Origin: Gemmatimonadota bacterium
Lineage (GTDB): Bacteria > Latescibacterota > UBA2968 > UBA8231
DNA: 64,000 nucleotides
Direction of reading: 5' to 3'
Assembly (NCBI GenBank): GCA_009841115.1
Contig: VXML01000071.1
Location: 28,474-92,473, forward strand
Under the pieces are notes generated by a model. That model did no database searches. It had not been told where the DNA came from and worked only from the letters and a program-made list of their open reading frames with translations. A program made the translations under genes and the position numbers. Shown here in pieces: positions 24,303 through 31,229 of the stretch. How positions within the stretch are numbered: the stretch's first letter is position 1; each line of letters opens with the position of its first letter.

Positions 24303-25550
24303 ATGAACATCATACCCGATCTTGAATTTCGCGGCTTGATCTACCAAGTCACCGACCTCGACGGCCTCGCCGAGCGCCTCGCCGCCGGTCCAATCGTGCT
24401 CTACAATGGCTTCGACCCAACCGCCGACAGCCTGACGGTGGGCAACCTCGTGCCAATCCTGCTCCTGCGCCGCTTCCAGCTCGCCGGTCACAAAGTCATC
24501 GCCTTGGCTGGCGGTGGCACCGGCCTAATCGGCGATCCAGGCGGCAAGACCGAGGAGCGCCAGCTCAATGCCACCGACGTAGTGGCCGAGTGGACTCAGA
24601 AGGTCAGAGCACAGCTAGAGCGCTTCCTCGAATTCGACGGCCCCAACCCCGCGATCATGGTCGATAACCACGACTGGCTCGGCCAACTCGCGGCCATCGA
24701 CTTTATGCGCGACGTCGGCAAGCACTTTCCCGTCCCCTACATGCTGGCCAAAGACTCGGTCGCCTCGCGCCTCGAAACGGGCATTTCCTACACCGAGTTC
24801 AGCTACATGGCGCTCCAGGCGTACGACTTTTTGGTCCTCAACGAAAAATACGGCTGCGAGTTGCAGACCGGCGGCTCTGACCAATGGGGCAACATCACCG
24901 CCGGCACCGATCTGATCCGCCGCTCCGCCGGTAACCGGGCCTTTGGCCTGACCTGTCCGCTAGTAACCAAAGCAGACGGCACCAAATTCGGCAAGACCGA
25001 GGCGGGCACCCTCTGGCTCGACGCCGCTAAGACCTCGCCTTACCAGTTTTACCAGTTCTGGATCAACGCCGAGGACCAGAAAGTCATCGATCACCTCAAA
25101 ACGTACACCTTCTTGGAGCAAGACGCGATCCTCCAACTCGCCGAAACCGTCCGCGACCAACCCGAACGGCGCGAAGCCCAGCGCACCCTCGCCGCTGAGG
25201 CAACGACCATAGTGCATGGAGCCGACGCTGCTCGCCGGGCCGAACGCATCTCGCACGCGCTCTTTTACGGAGAGTTTCAAGACCTATCTGAGGAAGAAAT
25301 CCTCGAAGGCTTTGACGACGTGCCAACGCACGCTATGGATCAGGAAGAACTAGGACTAGTCGATCTGCTCGTCGCGGCCGGCGTCTCACCCTCCAAACGC
25401 CAAGCCCGCCAAGACGTACAAAACGGCTCAATCTACATCAACGGCGAGCGCTGCACGGACATGACGCGAAGCATGCGCTGTCAAGAGGGCCTACACGGCA
25501 AATACCTAATCGTGCGCCGAGGCAAGAAGCAGTACACACTCGTCTGCTAG
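24303..25550 (+). CDS. tyrS: Tyrosyl-tRNA synthetase
   Basis: Charges tRNA-Tyr. 415 residues; AAGGA precedes ATG 24303. The class I catalytic domain has the Tyr-Asn-Gly-Phe-Asp-Pro-Thr-Ala-Asp-Ser-Leu block, but the HIGH motif reads Thr-Val-Gly-Asn (45-48) instead of His-x-Gly-His. The KMSKS-equivalent is Lys-Phe-Gly-Lys-Thr-Glu, as in E. coli TyrRS. The tyrosine-specificity strand Gly-Gly-Ser-Asp-Gln-Trp-Gly-Asn is present. The C-terminal ~65 residues are an S4 RNA-binding domain (Ser-Lys-Arg-Gln-Ala-Arg, Gly-Ser-Ile-Tyr-Ile-Asn-Gly). The gene stands alone behind its leader-peptide attenuator, so the supply of Tyr-tRNA probably sets its transcription. Confidence 0.95.
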   Translation: MNIIPDLEFRGLIYQVTDLDGLAERLAAGPIVLYNGFDPTADSLTVGNLVPILLLRRFQLAGHKVIALAGGGTGLIGDPGGKTEERQLNATDVVAEWTQKVRAQLERFLEFDGPNPAIMVDNHDWLGQLAAIDFMRDVGKHFPVPYMLAKDSVASRLETGISYTEFSYMALQAYDFLVLNEKYGCELQTGGSDQWGNITAGTDLIRRSAGNRAFGLTCPLVTKADGTKFGKTEAGTLWLDAAKTSPYQFYQFWINAEDQKVIDHLKTYTFLEQDAILQLAETVRDQPERREAQRTLAAEATTIVHGADAARRAERISHALFYGEFQDLSEEEILEGFDDVPTHAMDQEELGLVDLLVAAGVSPSKRQARQDVQNGSIYINGERCTDMTRSMRCQEGLHGKYLIVRRGKKQYTLVC

Positions 25551-25552
25551 CT

Positions 25553-25580
25553 ACTCAGACCGCAAGAGCGCTAGGAATCG
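25553..25580. repeat. Direct repeat, left copy (28 bp)
   Basis: Matches 26564-26591 at 27 of 28 positions. The right copy is the genuine 3' end of the HepT-like gene (minus strand); this left copy lies outside any gene, directly behind tyrS. The two flank the ATPase gene at 25701-26555. Confidence 0.85.
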
Positions 25581-25700
25581 GTGGCAGGACCGGCTGCGCC
25601 GACAGCATAGTCGAAGGTTGACGAAATAAACGCCGTACTAAATAATTGAAACTATCCTATGCCTTTTTCGGCGCGTGTACCCTTTGGAGCTATTAGAACT

Positions 25701-26555
25701 ATGGAATGGCATGACATCGCCAAGCGCATCAAAGCGGGCGAGGATCAGCAAACCGAACTCCAAGAGCTGTACAATACCTTCGGCTTTGTTCTGACGGAAG
25801 AGCAAGTCATTCCGGCTGCGAAGATGGCGGACATTGATCTCGACCAGTTTCGCTCCTTCCTGCGCATCCAAGGGCTTGATATGGAAGAGGAACCGCAGCC
25901 CTCCCTTGCTGACGATTTACGCAATAGACGCATCCTATCCGAGTTCGATGGAGTTTTACGCCCCACGCTCTACGGGTTGATGGCGTTCGGCAAGGAGCCA
26001 CAGGCACACCCGCAGACAACGAGCTTCTTCGTCCAATGCGCCGCCTACGCGGGCGAGGATCGGGCGTCGGATGTCATCCTCGTCGGAGAGGGAAAAGGAC
26101 GGCTCGACGAGCAAATACGCCGGGCGGTTGGATGGGTTCGAAGCCTAGGATGGACTGAGCGCTACCACAGCCTCGCCCGGGAGGATGCACCGTTAGTGCC
26201 CGAGAAGGCACTTCGCGAGGCGATTGTCAACGCCGTCGTCCATCGCGACTACGCAATTACGGGTTCGCGCGTGCTGCTCGAAGTGTTCAGCGACCGCATT
26301 GACGTGACCAGCCCCGGCACTCTCCCCAATCACATGAAAGTCGAGAACGTTCGCTCCGGCGGGAATCCCCGATCCCGCAATGAGTTGATGGCAAACGTCA
26401 TCCTCGTTGTGCGCTTGATGGAGCAGCGAGGACGCGGCTGGCCCGTAATGCGGAGAGCCATGCGGGAATTCAACGGCACCGAACCAGAAATAGAGCAAGA
26501 CGAAGGCGGTAAGTTCGTGCGGGTGACGTTCCTGCTCAAAAATCCATTCAGATAA
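25701..26555 (+). CDS. AlbA_2/Schlafen-type ATP-binding regulator, apparently with an internal deletion
   Basis: 284 residues from ATG 25701 (GGAG 12 bases upstream); an ATG at 25659 would add 14. The start (Glu-Trp-His-Asp-Ile-Ala, Gly-Glu-Asp-Gln-Gln-Thr-Glu) is the beginning of an AlbA_2 DNA-binding domain, but it then jumps to Leu-Gln-Glu-Leu-Tyr-Asn-Thr-Phe-Gly-Phe, which normally comes some 90-110 residues later. The C-terminal part is a GHKL-like ATPase fold (Glu-Ala-Ile-Val-Asn-Ala-Val-Val-His-Arg-Asp-Tyr, Gly-Asn-Pro-Arg-Ser-Arg-Asn). Most of the DNA-binding domain is therefore missing, and the protein may be non-functional. It lies between 28-bp direct repeats. Confidence 0.65.
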   Translation: MEWHDIAKRIKAGEDQQTELQELYNTFGFVLTEEQVIPAAKMADIDLDQFRSFLRIQGLDMEEEPQPSLADDLRNRRILSEFDGVLRPTLYGLMAFGKEPQAHPQTTSFFVQCAAYAGEDRASDVILVGEGKGRLDEQIRRAVGWVRSLGWTERYHSLAREDAPLVPEKALREAIVNAVVHRDYAITGSRVLLEVFSDRIDVTSPGTLPNHMKVENVRSGGNPRSRNELMANVILVVRLMEQRGRGWPVMRRAMREFNGTEPEIEQDEGGKFVRVTFLLKNPFR

Positions 26556-26561
26556 GGGGCC

Positions 26562-27026
26562 TCACTCAGGCCGCAAGAGCGCTAGGAATCGCTCGAAGTC
26601 CTGCGCAAAATCGCGCTGGATGCACACGGCTTTGGCCGCTAAATCTGCCACCTTGTCGGAATCCAAATCCGCGGTGTATGCGTGGCGAAACAGATGGCGA
26701 AATCGCCGCAATTCATCTAGGTCGGAAGCAGTTTCTGCGGCCAGAAGCGCTGGACGGATACCCTCGATCTCTAGCTGCATCCGCCTAATCATATCCGCGT
26801 GATACCTTGCTTCGTCGATTTGATTCTCAAAGAATCGAGCTACTTCCTCAAACAACTGCTCAAACGCGCCATAGAGGTTGTGGAGTTGGTACCCCATACT
26901 GTCCACCCCTTCGGCACTATGGGCGAAAGTGTCTAGGCGTTCTTCGATGCGACCGCCGATGCGACTGATGTCCCAGGCACGCGCTCGCAACTCCGCTTCG
27001 AGAACCGCGAACGCCCCTTTATCCAT
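26562..27026 (-). CDS. HepT-like toxin (HEPN RNase) of a MNT/HepT pair
   Basis: 154 residues, mostly helical, with Arg-His-Leu-Phe-Arg-His-Ala-Tyr, which fits the Arg-x4-His-x-Tyr motif of HepT HEPN ribonucleases. It overlaps the upstream nucleotidyltransferase gene by 8 bp. In characterised type VII systems the nucleotidyltransferase AMPylates the HepT Tyr and so neutralises the RNase. This copy is longer than the usual ~110-140 residues. Its last ~28 bp are duplicated behind tyrS (25553-25580). Confidence 0.7.
   Translation of the reverse strand: MDKGAFAVLEAELRARAWDISRIGGRIEERLDTFAHSAEGVDSMGYQLHNLYGAFEQLFEEVARFFENQIDEARYHADMIRRMQLEIEGIRPALLAAETASDLDELRRFRHLFRHAYTADLDSDKVADLAAKAVCIQRDFAQDFERFLALLRPE
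26564..26591. repeat. Direct repeat, right copy (28 bp)
   Basis: The partner of 25553-25580 with one mismatch; here it encodes the last residues and stop of the HepT-like gene, so this is the parental copy. Confidence 0.85.
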
Positions 27027-27357
27027 AAACCTTAACTCCGGACTGGGTAAAGGATTGAGGGGCAGGATGCCGGTCGAGGTCGATTACGTCCACCTCTCGG
27101 CCGGTAGCGTCCTCCAGCGCTTTCATTATTTCGAGCACAACAGGCGAGCAACCTGCTACAGCCACGTCAATGTCGGACGACTCTCGCCAGGAATCGGGCG
27201 ACCGCAGCGAGCCTACGATGTACGCAACCTCAATTCCGAGAGGTTCCCGTAGCTCCAACAGGGCGTGACGAACACAGTCGAACAACTCGGCTTGCTCGGC
27301 CGCCAGCCGCTGGCGTCGCGCTCTTATGGCTTCGTCGAGGATGCTGGTGTCAAACAT
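27019..27357 (-). CDS. MNT-type nucleotidyltransferase antitoxin
   Basis: 112 residues from ATG 27357 (an upstream TTG overlapping guaA is less likely). It has the minimal nucleotidyltransferase signature Gly-Ser-Leu-Arg-Ser, then Ser-Asp-Ile-Asp-Val-Ala-Val at about residue 65, and Glu-Val-Asp-Val-Ile-Asp as the third acidic strand. It pairs with the HepT-like gene. It starts 16 bp after guaA and is read in the same direction, so guaA transcription may run into the pair. Confidence 0.75.
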   Translation of the reverse strand: MFDTSILDEAIRARRQRLAAEQAELFDCVRHALLELREPLGIEVAYIVGSLRSPDSWRESSDIDVAVAGCSPVVLEIMKALEDATGREVDVIDLDRHPAPQSFTQSGVKVYG

Positions 27358-27373
27358 ACTTTCGCCGTTTGGC

Positions 27374-29167
27374 TCACTCCCACTCAACCGTGCCAGGCGG
27401 CTTGTGGGTAATGTCGTAGAAGACCGCCTCGATCCCCGCTAACGCCAACAGCCGCTCGCACACGTCGTCCAAAAACGCCTGTGGCAACGGGCAAAAGCGC
27501 GCGGTCATAAAGTCGGAAGTCGCTATCGGCCGCAGCACCACGCTTTCTTGCACCCCATCCGACGACAGCGGAAGCAGCACCGTCGGCATCTGGGTCACTT
27601 CCTCCATCAGCCCGTGGCGCTCCAGCGCCTCCATGCTGATGGCATCGGCTCGACGCAGGAGATTGAGCCGGTCGCGGGTCAAATACCCCGCTTTGATGTT
27701 TTGCTGCGGCCGCGGTGTCGGCCCCAGCAGGTAGATCACCCGATTGATCCACGGGAAGTTATTGGTCAGCTCGGTAGAAATGGCCTCCAGCGTCTTCCAC
27801 TCCCTCTGGCCGGTGACCACCGCTGGATGCGCGTAGGTCCGCGAATCGCCCTGCACGCCGACGCTGCGCAACGGCAGCACATCGAGCGCCAGACCAAATG
27901 TCGCCGCCACCTTCTGCGCCTCGGAGACCGTCTCAGGTGCTAAGTCCTCCGCGCTCGGCCCATCGCTGCACAAAGCCCGCACCGCCAGCCCCGGCCCTGG
28001 AAACGGATGCCGCCAGACCAAGTGATGCGGCAGGCCGAGCGTCTCGCCCAAGGTGCGCGCCTCGTCCTTGTAGAGTTGGTCCAGCGGCTCGACAACCTTG
28101 CCCTCGGCCAAGAGCTGATCGATGACGCCGACGCGGTTGTGGTGTGTCTTAATAACCGCCGCGTTTTCCGTACCGCCGGATTCAATCGTATCCGTATAGA
28201 GCGTCCCCTGACCCAACAGCCATTCGTCCGGGTCCAGCGCCAGCGCCGCCAGCGCCCGGTCGCGGACGCGGATAAATTCCTCGCCAATCCGCCGCCGCTT
28301 TTCCTCGGGATCGGCAATCCCCTCAGTGGCGGCGAGGAATTCAGCGCTGGCATCGACGACTTCCAGATTGTGCAACCCCGCTCCCTTCATCAGCCGCTCG
28401 ACCATCGCAGTCTCGCCCTCGCGCATAAAGCCGTTGTCAATGTGCAAGCCCAGCACTCGCTCTGCGCCCAAGGCGCGGTTGAGCAAAAGAAACGCCACCG
28501 ACGAATCGACCCCGCCGCTGACGAACAAAAAGACGTTGCGCCCCTGCGCCTGCTCTTGGAGCCGCTCTATGGTCTGCTCGGTGTAACGCTCCATCGTCCA
28601 GTTCCGCTCTGCACCACACAGCGCGGCGAAATTATCGAGGATTTCCATGCCCCGGACGGTGTGCGTCACTTCTGGATGGAACTGCAAGCCGTATATCTTG
28701 CGCTCGCCGTCGCCCATTGCCGCCACCGGGCAGTCCTCGGTCGCGCCCAAGACAGCAAACCCGGGCGGCAAAGCTGCGACGTGGTCGCGATGGCTCATCC
28801 ACACCCGCTCGCGCTCGTCCAACCCGGCCAACACGCCCTCTGCCTTGTGGACGTGCAGATAGGCCGCGCCAAACTCGTGGGTCGTCCCCATCTCGACTTG
28901 GCCGCCCAAGCGATGGCAGAGCAATTGGTGGCCATAGCACAAGCCCAGCATCGGCTTGCCCATCGCCAAAATCTCGGGGTTGTACGCCGGAGCTTCCGGG
29001 TCATAGACGCTGGCCGGGCCGCCCGACAGAATCAACCCATCGGCGTCTTGCAAATCGGCAACCGCAGTCTCTGGCGAGCGAATCTCAGCATGGACGCGGA
29101 GGCGGCGAATGCGGTTGGCAATCAGGTGGGCGTACTGCCCGCCGAAGTCGAGGACGACGATGCTCAA
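27374..29167 (-). CDS. guaA: GMP synthase (glutamine-hydrolysing)
   Basis: Converts XMP to GMP in purine synthesis. 597 residues from TTG 29167, which gives the family's N-terminus (Val-Val-Leu-Asp-Phe-Gly-Gly-Gln). The class I glutamine amidotransferase triad is visible: Cys77 in Gly-Leu-Cys-Tyr-Gly-His, His164 and Glu166 in Phe-His-Pro-Glu. The ATP pyrophosphatase P-loop Ser-Gly-Gly-Val-Asp-Ser-Ser is at 217-223. It is ~75 residues longer than E. coli GuaA, mostly through an insertion in the C-terminal dimerisation half (around Val-Gly-Val-Gln-Gly-Asp-Ser-Arg-Thr). It begins 3 bp after the Cache-domain gene. Confidence 0.93.
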   Translation of the reverse strand: MSIVVLDFGGQYAHLIANRIRRLRVHAEIRSPETAVADLQDADGLILSGGPASVYDPEAPAYNPEILAMGKPMLGLCYGHQLLCHRLGGQVEMGTTHEFGAAYLHVHKAEGVLAGLDERERVWMSHRDHVAALPPGFAVLGATEDCPVAAMGDGERKIYGLQFHPEVTHTVRGMEILDNFAALCGAERNWTMERYTEQTIERLQEQAQGRNVFLFVSGGVDSSVAFLLLNRALGAERVLGLHIDNGFMREGETAMVERLMKGAGLHNLEVVDASAEFLAATEGIADPEEKRRRIGEEFIRVRDRALAALALDPDEWLLGQGTLYTDTIESGGTENAAVIKTHHNRVGVIDQLLAEGKVVEPLDQLYKDEARTLGETLGLPHHLVWRHPFPGPGLAVRALCSDGPSAEDLAPETVSEAQKVAATFGLALDVLPLRSVGVQGDSRTYAHPAVVTGQREWKTLEAISTELTNNFPWINRVIYLLGPTPRPQQNIKAGYLTRDRLNLLRRADAISMEALERHGLMEEVTQMPTVLLPLSSDGVQESVVLRPIATSDFMTARFCPLPQAFLDDVCERLLALAGIEAVFYDITHKPPGTVEWE

Positions 29168-29170
29168 AGT

Positions 29171-29716
29171 TTACACCCGCCCTTTCAAGCTACCCCAAGA
29201 AATGGGCGCTACATTCGTCTGCTCCGAATCAATATACAACCCAGCGCCAATGTAATAGGATGCACCCTCAATCTCGATGGGGGCCACGTAGCTTACCTTG
29301 GTGGACTCGTCCTCTCCTTCGATCGCCGGATTATCAAAGAGATATTCCGTAAATCCGCCCCCGGCTTGTGCCGCCGCGATATTCTGCTGTACGATCTTGA
29401 CGCCATTGCTGTCTTCTGAGTCGATATTATTGACCCCTTCGCGATCGGGTTGGGTCGCGTGGAAAAAGCCCGTTCCTTCAAAACTGGTGATGAAGATATA
29501 AATCGGCCCATGCCGCCATTCTTCGTCGGTCCTGAAGGTCTCCAAAATAGCCGCCCGCGCCGCCTCGTCTTGCGCAGATTCCAGCAGGCTCTTCGCTTCC
29601 AGCACGAAATTCTTCAGCGTCTCTCGATCTACTACATCCCTTGCGGCAGCAGCGGCTTGTTCTACTCCGCCGAGCAGCCCTATCGCAACTAGGACAAATG
29701 ACAATATTCGGATCAT
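29171..29716 (-). CDS. Exported single Cache-domain protein
   Basis: 181 residues; GGGGAG precedes ATG 29716, which starts a signal peptide ending in an Ala run. The mature protein is one small Cache_2-type sensor fold: helical Glu-Thr-Leu-Lys-Asn-Phe-Val-Leu-Glu-Ala, then Tyr-Ile-Phe-Ile-Thr, a His-Ala-Thr-Gln segment and the closing strand Gly-Ala-Ser-Tyr-Tyr-Ile-Gly-Ala-Gly-Leu-Tyr. No membrane anchor or signalling domain follows, so it may be a soluble periplasmic ligand-binding protein for a receptor encoded elsewhere. Apparently co-transcribed with guaA. Confidence 0.75.
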   Translation of the reverse strand: MIRILSFVLVAIGLLGGVEQAAAAARDVVDRETLKNFVLEAKSLLESAQDEAARAAILETFRTDEEWRHGPIYIFITSFEGTGFFHATQPDREGVNNIDSEDSNGVKIVQQNIAAAQAGGGFTEYLFDNPAIEGEDESTKVSYVAPIEIEGASYYIGAGLYIDSEQTNVAPISWGSLKGRV

Positions 29717-29849
29717 GATTTTCTCCCCATGATTGGTTAATGAGTGGTAAGTAGTACGTAAAGGGGCTTTAGGTATATAGTCAAGACACGTCGGCTCTTT
29801 TCGCTTCCTAGACAAGACGCGAGCGCGCCGCCGGACTATATTTGCTCGC

Positions 29850-31139
29850 ATGACCTCCACCCCCACCCCATCCGAACGCCTGCGTCCCGAGCTGGGCCTA
29901 ATCGGCACCATTGCCCTCGGCTTGGGTTCGATCGTCGGCACTGGTGTCTTTGTCAGCATTGGCATTGGCGCTGGCATCACTGGGCCGTCAGTCCTCGTCG
30001 CCATCGCCATTGGGGCGTTAGTCGCCCTCTGCAACGGCCTGTCCAGCGCCCAACTAGCCGCCAGCCATCCGCTCAGCGGCGGCACGTACCAATACGGCTA
30101 TGAGTATGCCTCGCCAGCCATCGGCTTTACCGCCGGATGGATGTTCATCTGCGCCAAGAGTGCGACCGCCGCCACTGCGGCACTGGGACTGGCCGGCTAC
30201 TTGCTCAATGCACTGGCTCAGACCGCATCTATTACCCCAGTCGCCCTAGCAGCCGTGCTGGCGCTCACCCTCATATCCCTCCTAGGCATCAACCGCACCA
30301 ACAAGGTCAACATCGCCATCGTCGCCGCGACGCTTTGTTCGCTGATCGCCTTCATCGTCGCCGGTGCTCCCAGTGCCCTGAGCAACCTACACCTGACCCC
30401 TTTCTTGGGGGACGACGGCTGGTCGGCCCTGCTGCATGCCAGCGCCCTGATGTTCGTCGCTTATACGGGCTACGGTCGCATTGCCACGCTTGGCGAAGAA
30501 GTGCGCCAACCCCGCAAGACGATCCCCCGCGCCATTGTCGCCGTGCTGCTGATCTCTATGATGCTCTACATCGGCGTCGGTGCCATCGCCATAGCCGCCG
30601 TAGGGTCAGAGGCGTTCTACGCGACCACTATGGACAAGGCCGCTCCCCTAAAGGTCATCGCCCAGAGCTTTGACGCGCCTGGTGTCTCCTGGCTTCTGGC
30701 CATAGGAGCTATCACCGCTATGGCCGGAGTGCTGCTCAACCTAATCCTCGGTCTGTCGCGAGTCCTGCTGGCCATGGGCCGCCGAGGGGATATGCCTCGG
30801 GCGCTTGCCCGTCTCAATCGGAACCAGACTACGCCCTCTATTGCCGTGGCGGTCGTCGGGCTAGCTATCGCCGGACTAGTCCTCATAGGCAACATCAAGA
30901 CCACTTGGTCCTTTAGCGCCTTCACGATTCTGGTCTATTACGCCATCACCAACTTCTGCGCCCTGCGCTTGTCAGCCGACCAACGGCTCTACCCCCGATG
31001 GATAGCCATAGTGGGCCTAGTCGCCTGTCTGGGATTGGCGTTTTTCGTCGAGCGCACGATCTGGCTCAGCGGCTTGGGACTGCTCTTGCTCGGCTGGTGT
31101 TGGCACCGCGTGGCACAACGCCGCAGGACGAAGGCCTAG
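29850..31139 (+). CDS. APC superfamily amino acid permease
   Basis: 429 residues with about 12 hydrophobic segments. The first has the APC consensus Gly-Leu-Gly-Ser-Ile-Val-Gly-Thr-Gly-Val-Phe, followed by Gly-Gly-Thr-Tyr-Gln-Tyr-Gly between helices 2 and 3, and a conserved cytoplasmic Arg-Pro-rich stretch (Glu-Glu-Val-Arg-Gln-Pro-Arg-Lys-Thr-Ile-Pro-Arg-Ala). It is an inner-membrane importer of an amino acid or amine; the substrate cannot be read from sequence. Divergent from the Cache-domain gene; the shared 133-bp region probably holds both promoters. Confidence 0.85.
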   Translation: MTSTPTPSERLRPELGLIGTIALGLGSIVGTGVFVSIGIGAGITGPSVLVAIAIGALVALCNGLSSAQLAASHPLSGGTYQYGYEYASPAIGFTAGWMFICAKSATAATAALGLAGYLLNALAQTASITPVALAAVLALTLISLLGINRTNKVNIAIVAATLCSLIAFIVAGAPSALSNLHLTPFLGDDGWSALLHASALMFVAYTGYGRIATLGEEVRQPRKTIPRAIVAVLLISMMLYIGVGAIAIAAVGSEAFYATTMDKAAPLKVIAQSFDAPGVSWLLAIGAITAMAGVLLNLILGLSRVLLAMGRRGDMPRALARLNRNQTTPSIAVAVVGLAIAGLVLIGNIKTTWSFSAFTILVYYAITNFCALRLSADQRLYPRWIAIVGLVACLGLAFFVERTIWLSGLGLLLLGWCWHRVAQRRRTKA

Positions 31140-31229
31140 ATGGCCAATTAGCGCGTAGAACGAACGGACGGTCTCTCGTTGTCCCTAACACTGATTTATG
31201 TACTGGATCTATTCGATGAGGTATCGGCG

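Noticed and set aside
28007..29419. 470-codon open frame on the plus strand opposite guaA
   Set aside because: It is the antisense shadow of guaA, whose family motifs are unambiguous; high GC leaves long open frames on the opposite strand.
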